Shown one piece after another: positions 34,380 to 43,301 of a stretch of 64,000 bases of DNA. Source of the stretch: Cellulophaga sp. L1A9. Its GTDB lineage: Bacteria > Bacteroidota > Bacteroidia > Flavobacteriales > Flavobacteriaceae. The position numbers and the translations under genes were made by a program. The notes beneath the pieces were generated by a model. It had not been told where the DNA came from, did no database searches, and saw only the letters and a program-made list of their open reading frames with translations. Location of the stretch: the NCBI RefSeq assembly GCF_009797025.1, contig NZ_CP047027.1, positions 2,604,001 through 2,668,000 on the forward strand, written 5' to 3'. The number at the start of each line of letters is the position of its first letter. The stretch's first letter is position 1.

Positions 34380-36993
34380 AGGTGTAAAAAAAATCACCTC
34401 TCCCCAATTAGCACTTACTTTTATTTTATTACTATCCACACTAATTTCTACCGCCCAAGATGATTCATCTTACGAGGAAGGTAAAAAGTACATTTTAGGT
34501 GGTTTAGAAGTAACGGGGCTTCAAAGTTACAATGAGCAAACGGTAAAAACCTATACCGGTTTAAGAGACGGGCAACCAATTACGGTTCCTGGTGAAGAAA
34601 TTAGTGCCATAATTAATAAGTTGTGGAACTTAGAGCTTTTTAGTGATATAAGCTTTTATATTACAAAAATAGAAGGGGAGAGTATTTTTTTAGAATTAAG
34701 TATTCTAGAGCGACCAACACTTTCTAATGTAACAGTATATGGTGTAAAAAAAGGTAAGGTAGATGATATTTTAAAAGACACCGACCTTAAGAAAGGTAAG
34801 AAAATTACTGAAAACCTGATCTCTAATACAAAAAATTACCTTCAGAATAAATACAAAAAGAAAGGGTTTTTAAATACCAAGGTTACTATTGCTACAGCGG
34901 TTGATACTTCTGAAGCCAATGCACAAAGCATGGTAATTAATATTAAGAAAGGAACCAAAGTAAAAATCAGCAATATTAATTTCGAAGGAAACGAGAAGTT
35001 ATCTGATAAGAGACTTAAGAAAGCTCTAAAAAAGACTAAAGAAAAATCACTTAAAAATATTTTAACACTTAAAAGGTCTAAATATATTCCTGAGGAGTAT
35101 GATGCTGATTTGGTGAAATTAGTAGAAACCTACGCGGAAAAAGGGTATAGAGATGCACGTATTATTTCAGATTCTATTTCTAAAAACGGGGAGGATCTTA
35201 TTGATATTACCATTAAGGTAGAAGAAGGTGATAAATATTATTTCGGAGAAATTAATTTCGTTGGTAATACCGTGTATACTGATAGACAATTAAGTACTGT
35301 TTTAGGAATTAGAAAAGGCGATACTTATAATGGGGTATTGCTTAAGGAGAGAATTGCAGATAATACAAAGCCAGATCCAAATGATATAACGAGCTTATAT
35401 CAAAACAATGGTTATATGTTTTCTAGTATTAATCCTGTAGAAATGTCTGCAGCAAATGATACTATTAATTTTGAAATCAGAATTATAGAAGGTAAGGAAA
35501 CATTCCTTAACCATGTTACTATAGATGGTAACGATAAAACAAATGATCATGTAGTGTATCGTGAATTACGTACAAGACCAGGTCAGAAATACAATAAAGC
35601 AGATATTATTAGAAGTATCCGTGAGCTTGGTGCTTTAGGATATTTTGATGCTGAGAATGTAAAGCCAGATGTTTTAAATCCGGATCCTAATTCAGGAACT
35701 GTAGATTTAAATTATAGTTTGGTAGAGTCTGGTTCAAGTCAGATAGAACTACAAGGTGGTTATGGTGGTGGTGGTTTCATCGGTACTTTAGGATTGTCTT
35801 TTAGTAACTTCTCTATTAAAAATTTATTTAATGGCGAATCTTATAAGCCAGTTCCTATGGGAGATGGTCAAACCTTTGCTTTGCGTTTACAAGCAAGTCA
35901 GACGTATAGAGTGTATAGCTTAAACTTTTCGGAGCCTTGGTTGGGAGGAAGAAAACCAGTAGGTTTTAATATGTCTTTATCAAGAACACAACAGTTTGCG
36001 GCTGCTTATAATAGTAGTGGTAGTTATGATGTGGATAAAGATCAACAATTCTCCATTACAGGTATTACTTTAGGGATTGCAAAACGTGTGCAATGGCCAG
36101 ATGATTTCTTTACGATATCTCATTCTGTAGGATATCAATTATATAATTTTCAAGATTATAATTTAGGCCTATTTAATTTTGGAAATGGGAAAGTAAATTC
36201 TCTGGCGTATACCTTGGGGATCTCTAGAAGATCGGCAGGTACAAATCCAATTTTTCCAACATCAGGATCTAACTTTGAGATTAAAGCAAAATTTACGCCG
36301 CCATGGTCTTTGCTTAATGGAACAGATTATGATCAATTAAATGAAGATGAAATTGCAGCTTATGAAAATTCTGATGCTGATGAAATTGAAAGAATAGAAC
36401 GTGAACGTTTTAAGTGGCTAGAGTTTTATAAAGTTAACTTTAAAGGAGATTGGTATACTACCTTAATTGGTAATGTGAGTAATAAATCTTTAGTGTTGCG
36501 TACCAATGCTGAGTTTGGTTTCTTGGGTAATTATAACAGTAGTGTTGGTGATGTGCCTTTTGAACGTTTCTATGTTGGTGGAGATGGTATGGGGAACTTT
36601 ACCTTAGATGGTCGTGAAAATATTGCGCTGAGAGGGTATGAGAATCAATCGATAACTCCTTATGTTACGAATGAACTTACCGGAAGTACTGAGCAAGGTG
36701 GGGGTGTGATTTACAATAAATTTTCTATGGAATTACGTTATCCTTTAACACTTAAGCCATCTGCTTCAATCTATGGTCTTGTATTTGCTGAAGGGGGAAA
36801 TGCTTTCTCTAGCTTTAAAGAATTTAATCCTTTTGAGATAAAAAGATCTGTAGGTGCTGGGTTGCGTATATTTATGCCTGCCTTTGGTTTATTAGGTATT
36901 GACTTTGGATATGGCTTTGATAGCGATTTAAATCCAGGTTCAGTAGGACCAAGCGGTTGGCAGACACATTTTATTATTGGTCAGCAGTTTTAA
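34351..36993 (+). CDS. bamA: Outer-membrane protein assembly factor BamA
   Basis: The 880-residue precursor has a signal peptide (about residues 16-36), five POTRA-type repeats (about 45-440) and a C-terminal 16-strand barrel. In the barrel, IELQGGYGGGGFIGTLGLSF starts the strand region and ERFYVGGDGMGNFTLDGREN holds the conserved loop. BamA inserts barrel proteins into the outer membrane and is essential. The only usable start codon before the signal peptide is TTG 34351, which overlaps uppS by 29 bp. Confidence 0.92.
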   Translation: MEKLANNLSRGVKKITSPQLALTFILLLSTLISTAQDDSSYEEGKKYILGGLEVTGLQSYNEQTVKTYTGLRDGQPITVPGEEISAIINKLWNLELFSDISFYITKIEGESIFLELSILERPTLSNVTVYGVKKGKVDDILKDTDLKKGKKITENLISNTKNYLQNKYKKKGFLNTKVTIATAVDTSEANAQSMVINIKKGTKVKISNINFEGNEKLSDKRLKKALKKTKEKSLKNILTLKRSKYIPEEYDADLVKLVETYAEKGYRDARIISDSISKNGEDLIDITIKVEEGDKYYFGEINFVGNTVYTDRQLSTVLGIRKGDTYNGVLLKERIADNTKPDPNDITSLYQNNGYMFSSINPVEMSAANDTINFEIRIIEGKETFLNHVTIDGNDKTNDHVVYRELRTRPGQKYNKADIIRSIRELGALGYFDAENVKPDVLNPDPNSGTVDLNYSLVESGSSQIELQGGYGGGGFIGTLGLSFSNFSIKNLFNGESYKPVPMGDGQTFALRLQASQTYRVYSLNFSEPWLGGRKPVGFNMSLSRTQQFAAAYNSSGSYDVDKDQQFSITGITLGIAKRVQWPDDFFTISHSVGYQLYNFQDYNLGLFNFGNGKVNSLAYTLGISRRSAGTNPIFPTSGSNFEIKAKFTPPWSLLNGTDYDQLNEDEIAAYENSDADEIERIERERFKWLEFYKVNFKGDWYTTLIGNVSNKSLVLRTNAEFGFLGNYNSSVGDVPFERFYVGGDGMGNFTLDGRENIALRGYENQSITPYVTNELTGSTEQGGGVIYNKFSMELRYPLTLKPSASIYGLVFAEGGNAFSSFKEFNPFEIKRSVGAGLRIFMPAFGLLGIDFGYGFDSDLNPGSVGPSGWQTHFIIGQQF

Positions 36994-37005
36994 ATAAAAA
37001 ATATA

Positions 37006-37072
37006 AAAACACGTATTACCTTCATCCTAATTAATAATTCTATTAATTTTGATAGTAATACGTGTTTTTTTT
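37006..37072 (+). terminator. Terminator after bamA
   Basis: Arms 37006-37019 and 37055-37068 pair perfectly over 14 bp. A long loop with its own AT inner pairing lies between, and a run of T follows. It would limit read-through into the ompH genes. Confidence 0.7.
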
Positions 37073-37186
37073 GTTATTGGTGAGATAAAAACTGTTTTTT
37101 GCAGTTAAATTGTATAATCTTATAGCTTTCTTAAATAATTTAATTATTTTGGCACGATATTTTCTATTATAGTAAATGTAAACGAA

Positions 37187-37978
37187 ATGAAAACAAAAGT
37201 TCTTTTAGTTATTAGTGCAATTCTTCTGTCTGTAAATGGCTTCTCACAAACTCGTGGTGTGAGAATAGCGTATATAGATATGGAGTACATTTTAGAAAAC
37301 GTTGAAGAGTATAGAGAAGCAAACGAGCAGCTCGATAATAAAGTTCAGAAATGGAAGCTTGAAATTGAACAAGAGAAAAGTGCTGTAGATCAAATGAAAA
37401 AGGATCTGATGGCTGAAAAAGTTTTATTGACCGCTGAGCTTATCGAAGAGCGCGAAGAAGAAATTAATATCCTTGAAAAGGAAATGTTCGATTATCAGCA
37501 AGATAGATTTGGACCAGGGGGCGATTTATTTTTATCAAAACAAAGATTAATACAGCCAATACAAGATCAGGTTTTTACTGAAGTACAGAAAATTGGTCAG
37601 AGCAAGAATTACGATATGATTTTTGATAAATCTGCTGATGTAGTGATGTTGTATGCTGAGAAGAGATTAGATATTAGTGATTTGGTTTTAAAAGCTATTT
37701 CAAGAACACGTAAAGTTAGTGCAGCAAGAGAGAAAATTAATAAGCGTGATTTAGAGCCAGTGGAAAGAGAAATGACTGATGCTTTAAAAGAAAGAAAAGA
37801 ACAAGCGGAAGATGCTCAGGAAACTAGAGAGAAATTAGCAGATGATAAGCGTGCAGAGCAGTTAAAGTTACGTGAGGATCGCAAAAAAGCGTATGAGGCT
37901 AGGCGTAAGAAATTACTAGAAGATCGTGAGGCTAAGAAAAAAGCAGCTCAAGAAGAAGAGGAAAAAGAAAATAATTAA
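37187..37978 (+). CDS. OmpH/Skp-family periplasmic chaperone (long form)
   Basis: The 263-residue protein has a signal peptide (about 1-20, ending FSQ) and the OmpH coiled-coil domain (about 25-175). Skp/OmpH chaperones carry unfolded outer-membrane proteins to BamA. The last 70 residues form an extra highly charged helix rich in Lys, Glu, Arg and Ala (REKLADDKRAEQLKLREDRK and following). This makes it longer than the usual 160-180 residues. It sits between bamA and a normal-size ompH gene. Confidence 0.88.
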   Translation: MKTKVLLVISAILLSVNGFSQTRGVRIAYIDMEYILENVEEYREANEQLDNKVQKWKLEIEQEKSAVDQMKKDLMAEKVLLTAELIEEREEEINILEKEMFDYQQDRFGPGGDLFLSKQRLIQPIQDQVFTEVQKIGQSKNYDMIFDKSADVVMLYAEKRLDISDLVLKAISRTRKVSAAREKINKRDLEPVEREMTDALKERKEQAEDAQETREKLADDKRAEQLKLREDRKKAYEARRKKLLEDREAKKKAAQEEEEKENN

Positions 37979-38054
37979 ATAATTTTAAATTCAAAAAGCT
38001 CCCAAGCGGGAATAAACCATTAATTTAACACTCAAAATAAGTAATTTGAAAATC

Positions 38055-38564
38055 ATGAAACATTTAAAAGGAATAGTAGTAGCAGTAGTCTTATTTGTAG
38101 CAGCTACAAGTTTTGTTAACGCACAAAATAAAATGGCTCATATTAACGTAACAGAACTAATGTCTGCAATGCCAGAGATGAAAGCTGCCGAAGCTGAGCT
38201 TAAGAAATTAGAGCAAACGTATGGTGCAGATATTCAAAGTTCAATGACTTCTCTTCAAGGGAAATTTAAGCAGTACGAAAGTGAAGCGCCAAGTAAGTCA
38301 GATGAAGAAAATCAAAAAAGAACTTTAGAGTTACAAGAAGCTCAAAAAAATATTCAAAGCGCTCAGCAAAAAGCAAGTCAGGAATTACAAACTAAGCAAG
38401 TTGCTTTGTTAGGTCCTATTTCAGATAAAGCTAAAGCGGCTATCGAAAAAGTAGCAGCAGCTCAAGGTGTAAACTATGTATTAGATTCTTCTCAAGGGAG
38501 CGGTGTTATCGTTGCTAAAGGAACAGATTTATTACCATTAGTAAAAAAGGAATTAGGTTTCTAA
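38055..38564 (+). CDS. OmpH/Skp-family periplasmic chaperone
   Basis: The product is 169 residues from ATG 38055. The in-frame TTG at 38046 is less likely. A signal peptide (about 1-24, ending NAQ) is followed by the OmpH fold: KMAHINVTELMSAMPEMKAA, then coiled coil, then the VDSS-like end (VNYVLDSSQGSGVIVAKGTD). It is the second ompH gene of the uppS-bamA cluster, 76 bp after the first. Confidence 0.92.
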   Translation: MKHLKGIVVAVVLFVAATSFVNAQNKMAHINVTELMSAMPEMKAAEAELKKLEQTYGADIQSSMTSLQGKFKQYESEAPSKSDEENQKRTLELQEAQKNIQSAQQKASQELQTKQVALLGPISDKAKAAIEKVAAAQGVNYVLDSSQGSGVIVAKGTDLLPLVKKELGF

Positions 38565-38584
38565 TACAAGAACTTAAACTATTT

Positions 38585-38613
38585 AAAAGCCCACTTTATG
38601 TGGGCTTTTTTTA
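38585..38613 (+). terminator. Terminator after the second ompH gene
   Basis: A 10-bp stem (38585-38594 with 38600-38609), TTTAT loop and T run. It ends the ompH unit. Confidence 0.9.
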
Positions 38614-38670
38614 TTTACAGTAGTACTTGTTTTCTTTGATTGTGTTTTTAATGTAACTTTAAACTATAAT

Positions 38671-38678
38671 TATTTTTG
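38671..38678 (+). promoter_or_regulatory. -10 box for murI
   Basis: TATTTTTG lies 8 bp before the murI ATG, so its transcript would have a very short or no leader, if used. Confidence 0.4.
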
Positions 38679-38686
38679 TTAATCTT

Positions 38687-39466
38687 ATGAGTTTACAGCC
38701 TATAGGTATTTTTGATTCTGGTGTGGGTGGCACTTCTATTTGGAAAGAAATACACAAATTATTACCTCATGAGGAAACTATTTACTTAGCGGACAGTAAA
38801 AATGCGCCTTACGGAGAAAAATCTGCGGAAGAAATTTTAAGACTAAGCATTAAGAATACAGAGTTTCTTTTAAATCGAGGCTGTAAGATAATAGTTGTCG
38901 CGTGTAATACCGCCACAACCAATGCGATAGCCTACCTTAGAGAGACTTATGATGTTCCTTTTATAGGTATAGAACCTGCGATTAAACCTGCGGCATTGAA
39001 CTCTAAATCAAAAACGATAGGAGTGCTCGCAACAAAGGGGACTTTGACCAGTGCACTTTTTAATACGACCTCCAAAAATTATTCTGAAGGGATAACGCTT
39101 CTCGATCAAGATGGGGAGGGCTTAGTGCCTTTAATTGAGGCAGGTAAAGTTGATAGTATAGAAGTTAAGGCGCTTTTGATGAAATACCTGACTCCTATGA
39201 TAGAAAAAGGGATAGATTATTTGGTTTTAGGATGTACACATTATCCTTATTTAATTCCCGTAATTCAAGATATAGTGTCAGATAAAGTTACGATAATTGA
39301 TTCAGGAGAGGCCGTAGCAAAGCAAACTAAAAGTATCCTAGAAAAATTTAATTTATCTGCAAATAATCAGCGACCAAAACACAAGTTTTATAGCAATAAA
39401 AGTTCGGAAGAGTTAAAACACTTTTTAATGGATTATGAGGTGTCTGTAGATTTTTTAAATTTTTAA
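38687..39466 (+). CDS. murI: Glutamate racemase
   Basis: The 259-residue cofactor-independent racemase makes D-glutamate for peptidoglycan. The two catalytic Cys are in VVACNTATTNAI (about 69-80) and LVLGCTHYPYLIPV (about 181-194). IGIFDSGVGGTSIWKEI is the typical start, and YLADSKNAPYGEKS also fits. It converges on folA with a 12-bp coding overlap. Confidence 0.95.
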   Translation: MSLQPIGIFDSGVGGTSIWKEIHKLLPHEETIYLADSKNAPYGEKSAEEILRLSIKNTEFLLNRGCKIIVVACNTATTNAIAYLRETYDVPFIGIEPAIKPAALNSKSKTIGVLATKGTLTSALFNTTSKNYSEGITLLDQDGEGLVPLIEAGKVDSIEVKALLMKYLTPMIEKGIDYLVLGCTHYPYLIPVIQDIVSDKVTIIDSGEAVAKQTKSILEKFNLSANNQRPKHKFYSNKSSEELKHFLMDYEVSVDFLNF

Positions 39467-39955
39467 TTGATACGTCATATAAGTAAAATCATAATCGTGC
39501 TTTTCATCTTTCGGATGGTAAGTTTCTTTGATTAATTTCCATCTATTTTTATCAAAATCAGGAAAAAAAGCATCGGCTTCAAAATTTGCGTGCACTCTTG
39601 TAAGTTCTATGTGAGTTGCTTTTTCTAAACCTAAAGCATATATTTCACCACCGCCAATAATAAATACATCATCATGAAGTAATGTGCCAGCACTCAATGC
39701 GTCTTCTAGGGAATGTACCACGATGCAATTTTCAAAGTCGGTCGTATAGTTTTTGTCTCTGGTGATGATGATGTGTGTTCTGTTTGGTAATGGTTTAGGA
39801 AAGCTTTCGAAGGTTTTTCGCCCCATGAGTATCGGATGGCCAGTCGTAAGCAATTTAAATCGCTTAAAATCATCAGGAAGGTGCCAAAGCAAGTCATTAT
39901 CCTTTCCTAAGGCATTGTTTTCAGCTGCAGCTGCTATTAGAGTAACTGTTTTCAA
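39455..39955 (-). CDS. folA: Dihydrofolate reductase
   Basis: The 166-residue enzyme reduces dihydrofolate. Signature parts are ALGKDNDLLWHLPDDFKRFK (about 16-35), MGRKTFESFPKPLPNRTHII (about 45-64), and VFIIGGGEIYALGL (about 95-108). It supplies the tetrahydrofolate used by ThyA (44582) and depends on pterin made through FolK (16108). It overlaps the upstream 2TM gene by 4 bp, so the two are cotranslated. Confidence 0.95.
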   Translation of the reverse strand: MKTVTLIAAAAENNALGKDNDLLWHLPDDFKRFKLLTTGHPILMGRKTFESFPKPLPNRTHIIITRDKNYTTDFENCIVVHSLEDALSAGTLLHDDVFIIGGGEIYALGLEKATHIELTRVHANFEADAFFPDFDKNRWKLIKETYHPKDEKHDYDFTYMTYQLKI

Positions 39956-40341
39956 TCTTCTTTTTTTTTATTTATTTGAGAAATAGGAAATTCAGTCTCT
40001 ATTTCTTTTTGAAGTTCTGCAATTCGCAATTTTTGTTTTTTAACTAACTTCTCTCTTTGACTACGTTCCCAATCTAAACCCATAAATTTTTGGGTAACAA
40101 ATACATTTATAAGATGCATTACAAATAAAAATGCCCAGAACAGTATTGCCCAAATAAACCAGTCATACGCTTCGCCGTATTTAAGTATTTTATTAATGAG
40201 CACCAAAAAGACACTCCCAACTAAAAAAATGATAAAATGTGCGTAAAGACGTTTCTTTTGCTTGATACGTACTTGAGCATGTTCTAATAGCTCATGCTGC
40301 TCTAAATTTATATCCGTTTCTTTTTTTGCTTTTGAAAACAT
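39952..40341 (-). CDS. 2TM-domain protein
   Basis: The 129-residue protein contains the small '2TM' domain: charged N-terminus, RLYAHFIIFLVGSVFLVLIN (TM1), short loop, FIWAILFWAFLFVMHLINVF (TM2), and a cytoplasmic tail ending in a charged helix (ERSQREKLVKKQKLRIAELQ). This domain is common in Bacteroidota membrane proteins, sometimes fused to sensor kinases. On its own, the role is unknown. It is the first gene of an operon with folA. Confidence 0.82.
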   Translation of the reverse strand: MFSKAKKETDINLEQHELLEHAQVRIKQKKRLYAHFIIFLVGSVFLVLINKILKYGEAYDWFIWAILFWAFLFVMHLINVFVTQKFMGLDWERSQREKLVKKQKLRIAELQKEIETEFPISQINKKKED

Positions 40342-40362
40342 CTCAATTAGTATCTTTACTCA

Positions 40363-40370
40363 CAAAGATA
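40363..40370 (-). promoter_or_regulatory. -10 box for the 2TM-folA operon
   Basis: TATCTTTG on the minus strand, 21 bp before the ATG at 40341. Confidence 0.5.
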
Positions 40371-40396
40371 GTATAATCCTATTTTAACATATCATC

Positions 40397-41485
40397 ATGC
40401 AAAAGATAATTAAAGAGTTTCCAATTTTAGATCAATCCATTTATGCGAATACAGCCGCATACGGTATCATGTATGATGGCTTATTAGATTGGCGTCAAGA
40501 ACACGATTTAGATTATTTGATTGTGGGTAGCGACTTTAAACTTAAGGCAGCTAAATTATTAAAGGGCGTAAGAGAAACTGTAGGTTCTTTTTTTAACTGT
40601 TCTACGGATAATGTGGCTTTAGTCCAGAATTTTTCACTGGGGATTAATATGTTATTAGAGGGCTTAGATGCAAAGCATAAGGTACTATTGTTAGATGATG
40701 ACTATCCATCGCTTAAATGGCCATTTGTGAGCCGTGGGTTTGATGTTAATTATGTGTCTATACAACAAGATAATCTAGAGGACGAAATACTTAAAGAAAT
40801 TAAAACAAAAAAAATCACGGTTTTAGCACTTAGTATTGTGCAGTGGTTAAATGGAATTAAAATTGATTTAGATTTTTTAAAAAAATTAAAGGTGGAGTTT
40901 CCTGAATTAATAATTATTGCAGATGGTACGCAATACTGTGGTACGGAAGATTTTGATTTTGAAAATTCTGCCATAGATGTTTTGGGAGCCAGTGGCTATA
41001 AATGGTTATTGGCAGGAAGTGGTAATGGATTTATGCTTTTTAAGGAGGATGTTAAAAATCATTTTAATTTAAAGAGTGCTGGCTTTAATTCTGCGGACGG
41101 TATGGTTGATGGATTTGAGAGCATAAAATTTATTAAACATTTTGAACCAGGACATTTAGATACATTGAGTTTTGGAAGTTTAAAATGTTCTCTTGATTTC
41201 CTAAAAGATGTAGGAATGGATTCTATTGGCGATACTAATAAAGCGTTGGGTGAATTGGCATTTAGAGAGTTTTCTAAATTAAATTTATTAGAAGATGTTG
41301 TTTTAAAAAGAAAAAAGCATAGTACTATTTTTAATATTAGGGGAGATCAGAAAATGTTCGATGCTTTACGCAATAATGACATTATATGTTCGCAACGAGG
41401 AGATGGCATAAGACTTAGTTTTCATTTCTTTAATACCACCAAAAATGTTGCTAAAGTTATAAATGTCATAAAAAAAATGAGCTAA
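40397..41485 (+). CDS. Class V aminotransferase-fold enzyme
   Basis: The 362-residue PLP-fold protein has the conserved PLP Asp in IIIADGTQYCGTEDF (about 173-187) and the Schiff-base Lys in VLGASGYKWLLAGSGNGFML (about 194-213). The overall length fits cysteine desulfurase/kynureninase-like class V enzymes. It lacks an obvious Cys-containing IscS/SufS active-site loop, so I do not call it a desulfurase. Substrate unknown. Confidence 0.85.
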   Translation: MQKIIKEFPILDQSIYANTAAYGIMYDGLLDWRQEHDLDYLIVGSDFKLKAAKLLKGVRETVGSFFNCSTDNVALVQNFSLGINMLLEGLDAKHKVLLLDDDYPSLKWPFVSRGFDVNYVSIQQDNLEDEILKEIKTKKITVLALSIVQWLNGIKIDLDFLKKLKVEFPELIIIADGTQYCGTEDFDFENSAIDVLGASGYKWLLAGSGNGFMLFKEDVKNHFNLKSAGFNSADGMVDGFESIKFIKHFEPGHLDTLSFGSLKCSLDFLKDVGMDSIGDTNKALGELAFREFSKLNLLEDVVLKRKKHSTIFNIRGDQKMFDALRNNDIICSQRGDGIRLSFHFFNTTKNVAKVINVIKKMS

Positions 41486-41634
41486 AGACTTCGTATATAC
41501 AAAAAAATCTTATATTTAATTGAGAATTCTAATTTTTTGTAAATGTAAATTTACCAATTTGACAAATCGATGTTAACTAGTTGTTTATCAATTATATATT
41601 GATTTGCTTTGTAATGAATTTAAACGATAACGCT

Positions 41635-41931
41635 ATGGCCATCACAAAACAGTATTTAAAAAGTAAGCCGGTATGTAAAGTAACTTTTACAGTACCAGCA
41701 GAAGAAGCTTCTAAAGTTTATGTAGTAGGAGATTTCAATAATTGGAATCCTAAAAAAGGAACTTTAAGGAAATTAAAGAATGGTACTTTTAAAGGTACTA
41801 TGGACTTACCTAAAGAGGCGTCATACGAATTTAGATATCTTATTGATGATACCTATGTTAATGAAGCGGAGGCAGATCGTTATCAATGGAATGAATTTGC
41901 AGGAGCAGAGAATGCTGTGCTAGAATTATAA
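41635..41931 (+). CDS. CBM48/isoamylase-early-set domain protein
   Basis: The product is 98 residues from ATG 41635. A frame open to 41581 is rejected because it crosses the upstream non-coding part. The whole protein is one glycogen-binding or isoamylase N-terminal-like domain: KVYVVGDFNNWNPKKGTLRK, then YEFRYLIDDTYVNEAEADRY. It could bind alpha-glucan or act as a small beta-sandwich partner. No catalytic domain is present. Confidence 0.85.
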   Translation: MAITKQYLKSKPVCKVTFTVPAEEASKVYVVGDFNNWNPKKGTLRKLKNGTFKGTMDLPKEASYEFRYLIDDTYVNEAEADRYQWNEFAGAENAVLEL

Positions 41932-41953
41932 TTGAACGTATTAAATCCTATAT

Positions 41954-41985
41954 AAAGCCGAAACAAATTGTTTCGGCTTTTTTTA
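41954..41985. terminator. Terminator after the CBM48 gene
   Basis: A 12-bp perfect stem (41954-41965 with 41969-41980) is followed by a T run, with A residues on the far side. It would also have served the opposite-strand TonB_C gene before the IS at 41992 separated them. Confidence 0.85.
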
Positions 41986-42032
41986 TTGTAATGTCTCGTC
42001 CTGAAATAAGTTGACATAAAATCGACTTATTC

Positions 42033-42425
42033 ATGAAACGTACAATTATTACAGTAAACAAGCGTACCCAGCGCGATTATAATCTGGGCTTTAAATTAAG
42101 TGTTGTCCATCAGGTTGAAAAAGGCGAGATGACTTATAAGCAGGCGCAGAAGGCTTATGGTATTCAAGGTAGAAGTACTGTTTTGGTTTGGCTGAGAAAA
42201 CATGGTACATTAGATTGGAGCAAACCTATACGCCGTCAAATGCCAAAATCAAAAGAAACACCTGCACAGAAAATCAAACGCTTGGAGAGAGAGCTTTCCG
42301 ATGAAAAATTGAGGAATAAAATTCTCAACACTATGATCGACATCTCTGATAAACAGTATGGTACTGCTATTAGAAAAAAGCATTTGCCCATTCAATCCAG
42401 CGCATCCGACAAGAACAACGATTAA
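42033..42425 (+). CDS. IS3-family transposase OrfA (second type)
   Basis: The 130-residue protein has an HTH region (FKLSVVHQVEKGEMTYKQAQ, then YGIQGRSTVLVWLRKHG) and a leucine-zipper-like helix (QKIKRLERELSDEKLRNKIL). The 0-frame slippery heptamer A_AAA_AAG at 42374-42380 allows -1 frameshifting into orfB, whose frame is open there. Confidence 0.92.
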   Translation: MKRTIITVNKRTQRDYNLGFKLSVVHQVEKGEMTYKQAQKAYGIQGRSTVLVWLRKHGTLDWSKPIRRQMPKSKETPAQKIKRLERELSDEKLRNKILNTMIDISDKQYGTAIRKKHLPIQSSASDKNND

Positions 42426-43261
42426 GTTTATCTCGTTGTTGTCGATTGTTTGGGATAAGTAGACAAGCTGTCTACCAAGCAGAAAAACGTATCATAAAAA
42501 GAGATCAAGAGTTAGTAAAAGTAAAGAACTTGGTCGAAGGTCTTCGTAAGGATATGCCCAGGCTCGGTACACGAAAGTTGTATTATTTGTTAAAGGATGA
42601 ATTCGCAAAGCACAAATTAAAAATAGGAAGAGATGCCCTGTTTGGATATTTACGCTCAGAATCAATGCTTATAAAGCCAAGGAAGAATTACACCAAGACA
42701 ACAAACTCTAACCATTGGCTTAGAAAACATCCTAATCTGATGAAAGAAATCAAAGTTTCTAGACCAGAGGAATACTTCGTCAGTGATATTACATACATTA
42801 AAAGTAGGGAGCGTACACATTATCTATCCTTGGTGACCGATGCCTATAGTAGAAAAATAATGGGGTATCATCTTAGTGACGATATGAGTGCCGAGAATGT
42901 GGTAAAGGCAGTAAAAATGGCGAACAACAATAGATTAACGAACAAAGATATAATTCATCATTCCGATAGAGGATTGCAGTATTGCTCGGCCATATACCAA
43001 AAAGAACTACAGCTAAGTAATATGACCGCATCAATGACAGATGGGTATGATTGCTACCAAAATGCATTGGCAGAACGAATGAACGGCATATTGAAAGGGG
43101 AATTCTTAATCTATAAATGTAACAGTGGCAAAGAGTTGAAAAAGCTCGTAGCAGAATCAATAAGAACGTATAATAACAAAAGACCACACTTGAGTCTAAA
43201 ATATAAAACACCTAACTTTATACACAACAAAAAACCAGAGAAGCTAGCTTCTCTGGTTTAA
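42375..43261 (+). CDS. IS3-family transposase OrfB (second type)
   Basis: The catalytic part of this transposase is read in the -1 frame from the slippery site, where the frame runs RIRQEQRLSLSRCCRLFGIS without a stop. An independent TTG start at 42446 is possible but less likely. HTH_21 lies at about residues 50-110 of the frame. The DDE residues are in YFVSDITYIKS, IIHHSDRGLQY and NALAERMNGILKGEF. The C-terminal NNKRPHLSLKYKTPN is typical. It appears functional. Confidence 0.9.
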
Positions 43262-43301
43262 TATTAATTATTTAAAAACTGTCAACCTATTTTAGGACGA
43301 C

